Positions 16,924-25,317 of a DNA stretch of 64,000 nt are shown here, one piece after another (positions within the stretch are counted from its first letter, which is position 1; the number at the start of each line of letters is the position of its first letter). Source of the DNA: Mycobacterium sp. Root135. Lineage in GTDB: Bacteria; Actinomycetota; Actinomycetes; Mycobacteriales; Mycobacteriaceae. The notes beneath the pieces were generated by a model. That model saw only the letters and a program-made list of their open reading frames with translations, made no database searches and had not been told where the DNA came from. The translations under genes were made by a program, and so were the position numbers. Location: assembly GCF_001426545.1 (NCBI RefSeq), contig NZ_LMEZ01000006.1, forward strand, positions 108,074 to 172,073. Reading direction: 5' to 3'.

Positions 16924-18278
16924 GCGTGGCCCAGCTGGTGGGCCAGCGCGTCGCCTACCAACGGCTGGCGGAAGCGGTGTCCCGCGTTCTGCAGCTTCAC
17001 GGGCAGCACGCGCTGGTTGGCCTCGGCCAGTTCGCGGGCGCCCTGGCTGCCGAGCAGCAGCCGCGGACCGAACGCGGGCACCGGCAGCAACGCTGGTCGA
17101 TGCATGGTCTTCGCCAGCGCAGCGGTGTAGTCGACGTTGCGCACGGGGTTCGGCGCGACCGCGTTGACGGGTCCGGTCAGAGGCTCGTCGTAGAGCGCGC
17201 GGTAGTACACGTCGACCAGGTCGTCGATGCCGATCCACGACAGCCACTGCTGGCCGCTGCCAAGCCTGCCACCCAACCCGGCGGCGAACAGCGGCCGCAT
17301 CAGCTTGAGGGTTCCGCCGCGGGCGGCTTGCACGATGCCGGTGCGCACTGCCACCACGCGCCGGCCGGCCTCGGACGCCGGTGCGGCCGCGGCCTCCCAG
17401 TCGGCGACGACGTCGGCCAGGAAGCCGTCGCCGCGTGAGCTGTTCTCGTCGAGCGGGGTGTCGCCGCGGTCATACCCGTAGTAGCCGATCGCAGAGGCGG
17501 TCACGAACGTCGTCGGGCCACCGGGGCGGGCGGCGACCTCCGCGAGCTTGCGCGTCGGCTCGATGCGGCTGTCCCGAATCGCCGCGCGATGGGAGTCGGT
17601 GAAGCGGCCCGCGATCGACGTACCGGCGAGGTGCACCACCGCGTCGGTGCCGTCCAGCAGATCGGCCGCGGGCGCATCCGGATTCCACCGGCGCTCGTCG
17701 GGGCCGGTGGGAGCGTGCCTAACCAGTCGGATCACCCGGTGGCCACCGCTGGTCAGCAGCGCGACCAACGCCGAGCCGACGAGACCGGACGCTCCCGTGA
17801 CGGCGATCGTCCTGGACTGGAAACCCGCTTCGGCGGCGTCGCGGTGGGCGTCGAGGTCGTCGGCCAGTTGGCGATGGCGGTACACGAAGGTCTGCCGGAG
17901 GGCGGCCGCCGGGACCGGGGCGTCGACGCGGTCGTGGACCAGGGTGGCGTCCGGCCCCGCCGCGCTGAAGTCGTGGGTGTGGCGCCAGGTCCCGATGATG
18001 CGCGGCGGCCACGACCGCAGGCCGTCTGAGGACAGTTGGTCGACGAAGCGGTGCGGCGGGTCGTACTCGGCACCCTCGTGCTGCGCGACCCACCGCAGGC
18101 CGGCGGGCAGACCGAGCACCGCACGTCCGTCGGCCACCGACGCGGTCTCCGAGACCACCGTCATCGGCTGCCACGGCGGCACCAGCCGCGGCATCGCGCC
18201 GGGCCGGGTATGCCAGGCGAAGACCTCGTCCAGCGGATGGTCGACGACGCTCTCGTACTCGATGCCCACGACATCCAT
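16914..18278 (-). CDS. SRPBCC-epimerase fusion (TIGR01777 / SDR39U1 type)
   Basis: Two-domain protein of 454 aa. Residues about 1-150 form an SRPBCC (START-like) domain beginning VVGIEYESVVDHPLDEVFAW; from about 158 a Rossmann NAD(P)-binding epimerase domain begins TIAVTGASGLVGSALVALL, with the family's later FVTASAIGYYG and VAVRTGIVQ segments. It matches the mycobacterial fusion similar to M. tuberculosis Rv2216. The substrate is unknown. The ATG at 18278 is used; the gene is divergent from the phosphoribosyltransferase gene. Confidence 0.9.
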   Translation of the reverse strand: MDVVGIEYESVVDHPLDEVFAWHTRPGAMPRLVPPWQPMTVVSETASVADGRAVLGLPAGLRWVAQHEGAEYDPPHRFVDQLSSDGLRSWPPRIIGTWRHTHDFSAAGPDATLVHDRVDAPVPAAALRQTFVYRHRQLADDLDAHRDAAEAGFQSRTIAVTGASGLVGSALVALLTSGGHRVIRLVRHAPTGPDERRWNPDAPAADLLDGTDAVVHLAGTSIAGRFTDSHRAAIRDSRIEPTRKLAEVAARPGGPTTFVTASAIGYYGYDRGDTPLDENSSRGDGFLADVVADWEAAAAPASEAGRRVVAVRTGIVQAARGGTLKLMRPLFAAGLGGRLGSGQQWLSWIGIDDLVDVYYRALYDEPLTGPVNAVAPNPVRNVDYTAALAKTMHRPALLPVPAFGPRLLLGSQGARELAEANQRVLPVKLQNAGHRFRQPLVGDALAHQLGHAQA

Positions 18279-18300
18279 TCGTAGCTGCTGCGATGACGGA

Positions 18301-19002
18301 TTGCACCCGGTCGGCGGCTCACCGGCCTACGATCCCCGAATCGGGCCATCAGCTGAGCGCACGTTCGGGGACCGCCGCGCGGCGGGCAGAGTCCTCGCGG
18401 ACATGCTGGCCGACTACGCCGGGTCTGACGTCGTGGTGCTCGGACTGGCCAGGGGCGGCGTACCGGTCGCCGCCGAGATCGCCGGTCGACTGGGCGCCGA
18501 GCTCGACGTCTTCGTGGTCCGCAAGCTTGGTGTCCCGCGCTGGCCCGAGCTGGCGATGGGCGCGATCGCCAGCGGTGGCGGCGTGGTGGTCAACGATGAC
18601 GTGTTGCAGAGCCTGCGGATCAGCGACGCCCAACTGCAGGACGTCGTCGCCGCAGAGGCCGAGGAGTTGTCGCGGCGCGAGACCGCCTATCGCGGGACGC
18701 GACCGCCGCCACGGCTGGCGGGCCGGTCGGTGGTGCTGGTCGACGACGGCATCGCCACCGGGGCGACGATGCTCGCCGCCATTCGCGCGGTGCGGGTGGC
18801 GGGGCCGACGCGGGTGATCGTGGCCGTGCCGGTCGGGCCGCGGTCAGTGCCCGAACTGCTACGGGGTGAGGCCGACGACGTCGTGATCGCGACGGTGCCC
18901 CGACGCTTCGAGGCCGTCGGCCAGGTGTTCGCCGACTTCCACCAGGTCAGTGACGACGAGGTGCGGGCCGCACTAAAACGGACGAGGTGCGGGCCGCACT
19001 AA
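18301..19002 (+). CDS. Phosphoribosyltransferase-domain protein with altered C-terminus
   Basis: Type I phosphoribosyltransferase fold (about 233 aa). The PRPP loop is VVLVDDGIATGATMLAAI and the N-terminal part has LARGGVPVAAEIAGRLGAELD, typical of this group of uncharacterised actinobacterial proteins. The start is uncertain: TTG at 18301 fits the family length, while an in-frame ATG at 18262 would overlap the divergent epimerase start. A 26-bp tandem duplication at the 3' end shifts the frame, replacing a predicted ALNR ending by ALKRTRCGPH. Catalysis is probably unaffected. Confidence 0.8.
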   Translation: MHPVGGSPAYDPRIGPSAERTFGDRRAAGRVLADMLADYAGSDVVVLGLARGGVPVAAEIAGRLGAELDVFVVRKLGVPRWPELAMGAIASGGGVVVNDDVLQSLRISDAQLQDVVAAEAEELSRRETAYRGTRPPPRLAGRSVVLVDDGIATGATMLAAIRAVRVAGPTRVIVAVPVGPRSVPELLRGEADDVVIATVPRRFEAVGQVFADFHQVSDDEVRAALKRTRCGPH

Positions 19003-19006
19003 ACCG
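18955..19006. repeat. 26-bp tandem duplication at the end of the phosphoribosyltransferase gene
   Basis: Units 18955-18980 and 18981-19006 are identical except for one base. Without one copy the frame would run straight to the TAG at 19008. The duplication abuts the stop codon of the convergent membrane-protein gene. Confidence 0.9.
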
Positions 19007-19387
19007 CTAGTCGCGCTTGGCTTCTGGGGTACTGGCCGAGTCGGCATCCGAGGTGACACCGTCGTGGGACTCGACGGCGACGGTGCTCGGGTCGTGCTCG
19101 TGCTCGGCGGGGACGTCGACTGGCTCGTCGGGGTAGTCCTCCGCGGCTTCGTGCTCCGTCACTGCCGGCATAACGGTGGTCTCGACGTCGCCGTCGTGGT
19201 CGATTTCGTCGGACCCGACGGCCTCGTCACCCCGCGAGCGTTCCCGCAGCGCGTCGACGATGAGTAGCAGCACGCCGATCACGCTGGCACCGATGCACAC
19301 CCAGGCGATCAGCTCGTTGCTGGTGACCACGGCGGTCACCAGCGCGGCGAGGCCGATGACGGCAAGGACTAGCGCAACGATCAGCAT
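19007..19387 (-). CDS. Small membrane protein with acidic cytoplasmic tail
   Basis: Protein of 126 aa with two hydrophobic helices (about residues 2-22 and 28-47) followed by a Glu/Asp-rich, probably disordered tail rich in Val, Glu and His. It occupies the position of M. tuberculosis Rv2144c next to wag31. No enzymatic motif is visible. The start ATG is 14 bases after the wag31 stop, so it is probably the last gene of the wag31 transcript. Confidence 0.8.
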   Translation of the reverse strand: MLIVALVLAVIGLAALVTAVVTSNELIAWVCIGASVIGVLLLIVDALRERSRGDEAVGSDEIDHDGDVETTVMPAVTEHEAAEDYPDEPVDVPAEHEHDPSTVAVESHDGVTSDADSASTPEAKRD

Positions 19388-19401
19388 GAATCAGACACCG
19401 A

Positions 19402-20232
19402 TCAGTTGTTGCCCCGGTTGAACTGGTTGAACCCGCCGCCGTCGTTGTTCGCGGTCGAGTCAACCGGCGCAGCCGAACCACGTTGGCCGAGCTCTTCGAG
19501 CTGCGACTCGAGGTAGGTCTTGAGGCGCGTGCGGTACTCGCGCTCGAAGGTGCGCAGCTGCTCCAGCCGACCCTCGAGGACGGTGCGCTGCTGGTTGATC
19601 GTGCCCATGATCTCGGAGTGCTTGCGCTCGGCGTCCGCCTGCAGGGCGTCGGCCTTCTCCTGAGCCTGCCGAAGCTGCGTCTCGGAGCGCGTCTGCGCAT
19701 CCGACAGCAGGGCGTCGGCGCGTGCCTTGGCCTCGGACACCGTGGTCTCCGCGGTGGTGCGTGCCTCGTTGACCATTGCGTCGGCCTGGGCCCGCGCATC
19801 GGCGAGCATCTTGTCGGACTCCGCCTTCGCGGTGCCCGTCAGACGGTCGGCGGTGTCCTGCGCCAAGCCGAGGATCTTCGCGGCCCTGATGTGCGAGTCC
19901 TCGCTGGCCGGCTGCTGCTCGACGGCGGCGACCGGTTGCGGTGCCTCGTATGCGGGCTGCGGGGGCGCGACGGGCTCGGGCTCCGGCTCGGGCTGCTGGT
20001 ACTGCGGAATCGACTGGGTGGCCTGCACGCCGCTACCCGAGCGTGCGCTCGAGAGCTCTTGGTCGAGCTCGGAGACGCGCTGACGGAGGTCGGCGTTCTC
20101 CTCGATCAGGCGGGTCAACTCGTTCTCGACGAGATCGAGGAAGGCGTCAACCTCGTCCTCGTTGTAACCGCGCTTACCGATCGGCGGCTTGCTGAACGCG
20201 ACGTTATGGACGTCGGCTGGTGTAAGCGGCAT
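19402..20232 (-). CDS. wag31: Wag31/DivIVA polar growth scaffold
   Basis: Cytoplasmic coiled-coil protein that marks cell poles and directs peptidoglycan synthesis. The N-terminal DivIVA membrane-binding domain MPLTPADVHNVAFSKPPIG with KRGYNEDEVDAFLDLV is unmistakable, followed by a Pro/Gln/Glu-rich linker (about 75-120) and a long coiled coil of A/Q/E/K-rich repeats to about 255. The chosen ATG at 20232 (276 aa) has GGGGG upstream and begins the conserved domain; ten extra codons lie upstream in frame. The gene ends the dcw cluster. Confidence 0.97.
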   Translation of the reverse strand: MPLTPADVHNVAFSKPPIGKRGYNEDEVDAFLDLVENELTRLIEENADLRQRVSELDQELSSARSGSGVQATQSIPQYQQPEPEPEPVAPPQPAYEAPQPVAAVEQQPASEDSHIRAAKILGLAQDTADRLTGTAKAESDKMLADARAQADAMVNEARTTAETTVSEAKARADALLSDAQTRSETQLRQAQEKADALQADAERKHSEIMGTINQQRTVLEGRLEQLRTFEREYRTRLKTYLESQLEELGQRGSAAPVDSTANNDGGGFNQFNRGNN

Positions 20233-20404
20233 CGTCTGCCCCCTTGAGGTCTGGACCGTCAACCGGTGTCATATGGAAGCCATGTCGGAAGTAACTGGCG
20301 TCCATCCTGTCACAGTAGACCCGGCGGTTGCGGTTGAGGTCCAGATTAAGAGCGAATTTCAGACTCCGTGGACCCGCCGGCGGTGGCCCGCACACGGGCT
20401 CCCG

Positions 20405-20689
20405 CTACTGGCTCCAGGCCAACTCCATGCCGATGAACGCGGCGAGCAGAAGCACCATGATCGACAGGTCGAAGCGGATCGCACCTATCGTGAGCTGCGG
20501 AATGATGCGGCGAAGCAATTTCACCGGGGGGTCGGTCACCGTCATGATGACCTCTAGGACGACGACCATGAAGCCTCGCGGTCGCCAGTCCCTGGCGAAC
20601 GAGCGCACGAACTCGACGACCACCCGCGCGATGAGCAGGAGCCAGAACGCGAACAGTACGAAGCCCAGGATCGAAAAGAACAGCGACAA
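20405..20689 (-). CDS. YggT-family small membrane protein
   Basis: Two-helix YggT-family protein of 94 aa, conserved between sepF and wag31 in actinobacteria (M. tuberculosis Rv2146c). It carries the family motif TDPPVKLLRRIIP between helices. The only available start is TTG at 20689, with no other initiation codon in frame upstream. The protein probably acts in membrane or division-site organisation; its role is not well defined. Confidence 0.9.
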   Translation of the reverse strand: MSLFFSILGFVLFAFWLLLIARVVVEFVRSFARDWRPRGFMVVVLEVIMTVTDPPVKLLRRIIPQLTIGAIRFDLSIMVLLLAAFIGMELAWSQ

Positions 20690-20738
20690 CTGAGCGACCT
20701 CACTCCGGGCGGTGGTGACAGTGGGTAGAGCTGGAAGA

Positions 20739-20756
20739 CGAGTCGAAAGAGACTCG
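20739..20756 (-). terminator. possible weak hairpin between sepF and the YggT gene
   Basis: CGAGTC-gaaaga-GACTCG, a perfect 6-bp stem in the 92-bp gap. It could attenuate transcription from sepF into the YggT gene or be neutral. Confidence 0.3.
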
Positions 20757-20781
20757 GTCTACGACCAGCCTACGCAGGCGG

Positions 20782-21447
20782 TCACTTGTAGGCGTAGAAG
20801 CCGGCTTCGGCGATGCGCTTGCGCTCGTCGGCGGTGACGGCGACGTCGGCCGGGGAGAGTAGGAAGACCTTGGTGGCGACCTTGTCGAACGAACCGCGCA
20901 GGGCGAAGGCCAACCCGGCGGCGAAGTCGACGAGACGTTTGGCGTCGGCGTTGTCCATAGAGACCAGGTCCATGATCACGGGCGTGCCGTCACGGAAGCG
21001 CTCGCCGATGGTGCGGGCTTCGCTGTAGTCCTTGGGACGCAGGGTCGTGATCTTCGCCAACGGGCTGCCCGCCTCGAAGAGTTCGGCCATGCGACGGGGC
21101 TCCATCGCCACGGCACCATGGGTGGCGCCACGCAGCGTGTTGAAACGCGGACGCTCGAAGTCGTGCCGTCCCCGGAAGGAGGGCTCGTCGGCGTATCCGC
21201 CGCGGTAACCCGCTGGGGCCCCGGCCATTTCGCGTTCGAACTCGCGGCCGACGGGACGGTCCATCCGGTCGTCGTAGCCACGGCCCTCGGCGGGGTGGGC
21301 GTAACCCTCGTCCTCGAAGCGGTCCTCGCGGGGGCGACGTGGGTACGCGCTGCGCGACGTGCGGTCGTCGTCGTCGTAGTACTCGTCGTCGTAATCGTCC
21401 ATCGGCGCCATACCGAAGTAGGCCTTGACCTTATGCAGTGTGCTCAT
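20782..21447 (-). CDS. sepF: SepF, Z-ring membrane tether
   Basis: SepF links FtsZ to the membrane. The N-terminal amphipathic helix begins MSTLHKVKAYFGMAP, followed by an Asp/Tyr/Arg-rich disordered linker (about 17-95), and the C-terminal SepF domain with LRPKDYSEARTIGERFRDG and DNADAKRLVDFAAGL. Length 221 aa is similar to the mycobacterial homologue. It lies downstream of yggS and ftsZ, as in other actinobacteria, and is co-transcribed on the minus strand. Confidence 0.95.
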   Translation of the reverse strand: MSTLHKVKAYFGMAPMDDYDDEYYDDDDRTSRSAYPRRPREDRFEDEGYAHPAEGRGYDDRMDRPVGREFEREMAGAPAGYRGGYADEPSFRGRHDFERPRFNTLRGATHGAVAMEPRRMAELFEAGSPLAKITTLRPKDYSEARTIGERFRDGTPVIMDLVSMDNADAKRLVDFAAGLAFALRGSFDKVATKVFLLSPADVAVTADERKRIAEAGFYAYK

Positions 21448-21511
21448 CGGAAGCCCTTCTGATGACTGAAATTCGTGTTGTCTGTGATGAAGATGTGACT
21501 GGAGTGACTAC

Positions 21512-22261
21512 TCAGGGAGACGTTAGAGGACGGGCTCCCATAAGAGCGGTACCGACACGCACACACGTCGAGCCGTGTTTCACCGCCGTCTCGAGGTCAC
21601 CCGACATACCCGCGGAGAGACCGAGACGCTGCTGGTAAGAGGCCTGTACCCGTTCCAGTTCGGCCTCCAAACGCGCGAAGGACTCCGCACTGTCGGCGTG
21701 CAGCGGCGGGATCGCCATCAGGCCGACGAAGTCCAACCCGTCGGTGTCGTGAGTGAGCGCACACAGCTCGTCCACGAGGTCCGGTCGACTCACGTCGACG
21801 CCACCCCGATCGGGGTCACCGTCGAGACTCACCTGCAGATAGACCCGCAGCGGGGCGTCGCGCGTGCCGTCGGCCAGCGCCTCGGCCGCCGCCCGGCCCA
21901 GCGCCTCGAGGACGACACCCCGGTCCACGGAGTGCACGGCGTAGGCCCACCCCGCCACCGCGCGCGCCTTCTTGCGCTGAATGCTCCCGACCATGTGCCA
22001 CCGCAGCACCGGCCCGCCGGACTGCCCCACGTATTCGGCCAGTTCGGCGGCCTTGGCAGACGCCTCCTGCTCCCGAGACTCACCGAAGGCGTCACATCCG
22101 AGGCGCACCAACTCGACGACGTCGGACGCCGGAAAGAACTTGGTGACGGGTAGGAGTTCGACCTCGGCGGCGTCACGACCCGCCGCGGCCGCGGCGTCGT
22201 CGACCCGTTTCCTCAGCGCCGCAAGGGCTTCGGCGAGTTCGGTGGCGCGGGCTGACGTCAT
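21512..22261 (-). CDS. YggS-family PLP homeostasis protein
   Basis: Pyridoxal-phosphate-binding protein of the YggS/PROSC group (249 aa), involved in vitamin B6 and amino-acid homeostasis. The PLP lysine lies in LLPVTKFFPA; RWHMVGSIQRKKA corresponds to the family's WHFIGxLQxNK motif with a Ser in place of the usual residue, and a C-terminal LSAGMSGDLETAVKHGSTCVR phosphate-binding segment is complete. The ATG at 22261 overlaps the preceding yfiH stop (ATGA), so it is preferred over the upstream ATG at 22270. Confidence 0.93.
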   Translation of the reverse strand: MTSARATELAEALAALRKRVDDAAAAAGRDAAEVELLPVTKFFPASDVVELVRLGCDAFGESREQEASAKAAELAEYVGQSGGPVLRWHMVGSIQRKKARAVAGWAYAVHSVDRGVVLEALGRAAAEALADGTRDAPLRVYLQVSLDGDPDRGGVDVSRPDLVDELCALTHDTDGLDFVGLMAIPPLHADSAESFARLEAELERVQASYQQRLGLSAGMSGDLETAVKHGSTCVRVGTALMGARPLTSP

Positions 22262-22965
22262 TCCATCCACACCAGGGAGGCGAGGCGGCCGGTGGGCGCG
22301 GACCGGCGGTGACTGAACAGGTTCGGGTCGTCGACCGTGCAGCGCGGGTCGACGGCGACGGCGGTGATTCCGAGTTCGGTCAGCTGCATGGCAAGCCCCG
22401 ACCGCAGGTCGAGTCCCGCGGTGCCACGCGCGGTGGTGGTCCGGCTACCCGGCAGGGCCGCCTCGACGTCGGCGGCCATGTCGTCGGGCACTTCATAGTT
22501 GCGGCCGCTGACCGCAGGACCGAGCACCACCGAGACGTCCTCGGCGTGCGCGCCGTTGGCCAGCATGACCTCCACCGCCCGCGCCACGACGCCCAACTTG
22601 GCACCCGCCCGGCCCGCGTGGACTGCCGCGACGACGCCGGCCCTCGGATCGGACAGCAGCACGGGAACGCAATCGGCGGTCACGACGGCCAGCGCCAAGC
22701 CCGGCCGAGTCGTCACCAACCCGTCGGCGGCGTCGACGGCGCCGACGACCGGCCCGTCCACCACGACGACGCGGTCGCCGTGCACCTGGTTCATCCACAC
22801 GATGCCGTCGGGGCCGAGGCCGACCGACTCTGCGAGGCGGGCACGGTTGGCCGCCACCGCAGCCGGGTCGTCACCGACGTGATCGCCAAGGTTGAACGTG
22901 TCGAACGGTGCCGCCGAGGCGCCACCATCCCTTGTCGTCGTCACACATCTGATGCGTCGGGTCAC
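22258..22965 (-). CDS. YfiH/LACC1-family purine nucleoside phosphorylase-type protein
   Basis: Polyphenol-oxidase/LACC1 fold protein of 235 aa; homologues are Zn-dependent purine nucleoside-processing enzymes or peptidoglycan quality-control factors. The three zinc ligands are visible: His in NQVHGD, Cys in TADCVPVLL and His in AAVHAGRAG. The GTG at 22965 begins a family-like N-terminus; the frame continues upstream but only with unrelated sequence. It lies between ftsZ and yggS, with a 4-base overlap with the latter. Confidence 0.9.
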   Translation of the reverse strand: MTRRIRCVTTTRDGGASAAPFDTFNLGDHVGDDPAAVAANRARLAESVGLGPDGIVWMNQVHGDRVVVVDGPVVGAVDAADGLVTTRPGLALAVVTADCVPVLLSDPRAGVVAAVHAGRAGAKLGVVARAVEVMLANGAHAEDVSVVLGPAVSGRNYEVPDDMAADVEAALPGSRTTTARGTAGLDLRSGLAMQLTELGITAVAVDPRCTVDDPNLFSHRRSAPTGRLASLVWME

Positions 22966-23002
22966 GCTGCCCAGTATCCCGAACCTCGGGGGCTCTCCGG
23001 AA

Positions 23003-24151
23003 TCAGTGACGCATGAACGGGGGCACGTCGACGTCGTCGTCGTCATCCCCGCCGCCGCCGATGCTGACCGTCGCACCGTTGGTGTGCACGGGAACGCTCG
23101 CCGGGTCCGGATCGAACGCCGACGGCGGCCGCAGCTTGCCCGAGGTGCCCGCGGCGACCGACGGTCCGCTGACGCCGGCGCCCACCACGGGCTTGCGGCT
23201 GGGTCCGGCGGCGTCGAAGCCCGCGGCGATCACGGTGACACGCACTTCGTCGCCGAGCGAGTCGTCGATCACGGTGCCGAAGATAATGTTGGCCTCGGGG
23301 TGCGCGGAGTCCTGAACCAGCGACGCGGCCTCGTTGATCTCGAAGAGACCGAGGTCGCTGCCACCGGCCACCGACAGCAGCACGCCGAGCGCGCCTTCCA
23401 TGGAGGCCTCGAGCAGCGGCGAGTTGATCGCCATCTCGGCGGCCTTCAGGGCGCGGCCGTCACCGCGCGCCGAGCCGATGCCCATCAGCGCCGTGCCGGC
23501 ACCGGACATGACACCCTTGACGTCGGCGAAGTCGACGTTGATGAGGCCGGGGGTGGTGATCAGGTCGGTGATGCCCTGCACGCCGTTGAGCAGAACCTCG
23601 TCGGCGCTGCGGAAGGCGTCCATCAGCGAGACCGCGGCGTCGCCCATCTGCAGCAGGCGGTCGTTCGGGATCACGATGAGCGTGTCGCAGCTCTCCCGGA
23701 GCGCCGCGATGCCCGCCTCGGCCTGATTGGAGCGGCGCTTGCCCTCGAAGGAGAACGGTCGCGTCACCACGCCGACGGTGAGCGCACCGAGCTTGCGGGC
23801 GATCGTCGCGACGACGGGAGCGCCACCGGTGCCGGTGCCACCGCCCTCGCCTGCAGTGACGAAGACCATGTCGGCGCCGCGCAGCAGCTCCTCGATGTCG
23901 TCCTTGGCGTCGTCGGCGGCCTTGCGGCCGACTTCGGGGTCGGCGCCGGCGCCGAGGCCGCGGGTGGAGTCCCGGCCGACGTCGAGCTTGACGTCGGCGT
24001 CGCTCATCAACAGCGCTTGCGCGTCGGTGTTGATGGCGATGAACTCAACGCCCTTGAGTCCTTGCTCGATCATCCGGTTGACGGCGTTGACGCCGCCGCC
24101 ACCGATGCCGACCACCTTTATTACTGCGAGATAGTTGTGCGGGGGTGTCAT
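23003..24151 (-). CDS. ftsZ: FtsZ, tubulin-like division GTPase
   Basis: Cytoplasmic GTPase that forms the division ring (382 aa). GTP-binding features include VVGIGGGGVNAVNRMI at the N-terminus, the tubulin signature GEGGGTGTGGAPVVA, and the T7 loop NVDFADVKGVM. The conserved C-terminal peptide DDDVDVPPFMRH binds SepF and FtsW in mycobacteria. The ATG at 24151 has a GGAGGA upstream; the 170-bp gap from ftsQ leaves room for dedicated ftsZ promoters. Start and length agree with the family. Confidence 0.98.
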   Translation of the reverse strand: MTPPHNYLAVIKVVGIGGGGVNAVNRMIEQGLKGVEFIAINTDAQALLMSDADVKLDVGRDSTRGLGAGADPEVGRKAADDAKDDIEELLRGADMVFVTAGEGGGTGTGGAPVVATIARKLGALTVGVVTRPFSFEGKRRSNQAEAGIAALRESCDTLIVIPNDRLLQMGDAAVSLMDAFRSADEVLLNGVQGITDLITTPGLINVDFADVKGVMSGAGTALMGIGSARGDGRALKAAEMAINSPLLEASMEGALGVLLSVAGGSDLGLFEINEAASLVQDSAHPEANIIFGTVIDDSLGDEVRVTVIAAGFDAAGPSRKPVVGAGVSGPSVAAGTSGKLRPPSAFDPDPASVPVHTNGATVSIGGGGDDDDDVDVPPFMRH

Positions 24152-24321
24152 CGGTAGTCTTCCTCCTGGGCCAACTCTCAACCTCAACCATAGGCTTAGA
24201 GTTATGTCAAGTAGTTTCGCGCAAACAGAACGGTAGGGCGAGCGTGCGACGTATCGCCGCAGGCGCGCCGTGACACGCCGGGAGATTTTCGACGCGTTCG
24301 CGCGAATCTCGTTGGGACGGC

Positions 24322-25317
24322 CTACTTGACCGTCGGCAAATCCGGACTCGACACGTCGTAGGTGGTCCCCGGCTGCGTCAACAGCGCACCCAACTTCAGC
24401 GCCTTCTCGTCGGTGCGATCCGTCGTCCCCCAGATCACCAGCCGACCGTCGAACAGGGTCAGGGTGATCGACGCCACCGACGGCGCCGCGATGCGACTCA
24501 CCTGCCCGGCCACCTCGGGGCGCAGGGCGGTGAGCACCTGAAGTGCGGCCAACGTCGGCAGGTCACTCGGACCGGGCGTGTCGGCGTCGAGGTACGGAAG
24601 CCCTGGCGGGGGCGGCTCCGTGGCGAAGTCGACCCCGTCGCGATCGAAGAGGTGCGAGCCGTCGGGATAGTCCTTGACCACCAACGGAACCCGCTCGACG
24701 ATGGTGATCCTCAGGGTCGACGGATACTCCCGCTGAACCCTGGCACTCGCCACCCGCCGAATGGTGGCGACCCGATCGGCGACGGCGTCGGTGTTGATTT
24801 GCAACAAGGGCGTGTCAGCCGGCACCGCGGCGGCCTGCTGAACCTGTTCCTGAGTGAGCGTCACCAAACCCGTGATCGCCATGACGCGAGCCGACATGAT
24901 GGGCGTGAAGTACAGCAGCAGACCGGCCCCCACGACCAGCACGCTGATCAGCGCCGACCACATCAACGCCTTGAGACCCCTGATCAGACCACGGGTCGGC
25001 GGAGTCGGCTCGTCGACGGCGCGCCCCGTGACGCGTCGTTTCGCCTCACGCCTGGCGAGCTCGATGGCCGTCGCCCGTTCCTGGGCCGCGCGCCGCTCCT
25101 CGCGTTCCCGCCTGGCACGCCGTCGGGGTCCCTCGAAGTCGTCCGCGTCGTCGGGACCGTCGTCGGTCCGTGCGACGACGTCTCCGGGAACCTCGCCCGG
25201 AACGTCACCGGGAGCCTCGTCGGGGACCTCGCCTGAAGCCACGTCGGGAGCCTCGTCACCCGCTACCTCAGCCCCGAGGTCGTCGGCGACGTCCGGCTCG
25301 TCGGTCGGCCCGGTCAC
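24322..25317 (-). CDS. ftsQ: FtsQ, divisome POTRA protein
   Basis: Bitopic divisome protein of 331 aa. The cytoplasmic N-terminus is long and acidic, with a repeated GEVPDEAPGDVPGEVPGDV-type tract (about 29-47) and an Arg-rich segment before the helix near residues 115-138. The POTRA domain follows, with GLVTLTQEQVQQAA and REYPSTLRITIVERVPL, then the FtsQ beta domain. The GTG at 25317 overlaps the murC stop (GTGA). Confidence 0.95.
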   Translation of the reverse strand: MTGPTDEPDVADDLGAEVAGDEAPDVASGEVPDEAPGDVPGEVPGDVVARTDDGPDDADDFEGPRRRARREREERRAAQERATAIELARREAKRRVTGRAVDEPTPPTRGLIRGLKALMWSALISVLVVGAGLLLYFTPIMSARVMAITGLVTLTQEQVQQAAAVPADTPLLQINTDAVADRVATIRRVASARVQREYPSTLRITIVERVPLVVKDYPDGSHLFDRDGVDFATEPPPPGLPYLDADTPGPSDLPTLAALQVLTALRPEVAGQVSRIAAPSVASITLTLFDGRLVIWGTTDRTDEKALKLGALLTQPGTTYDVSSPDLPTVK

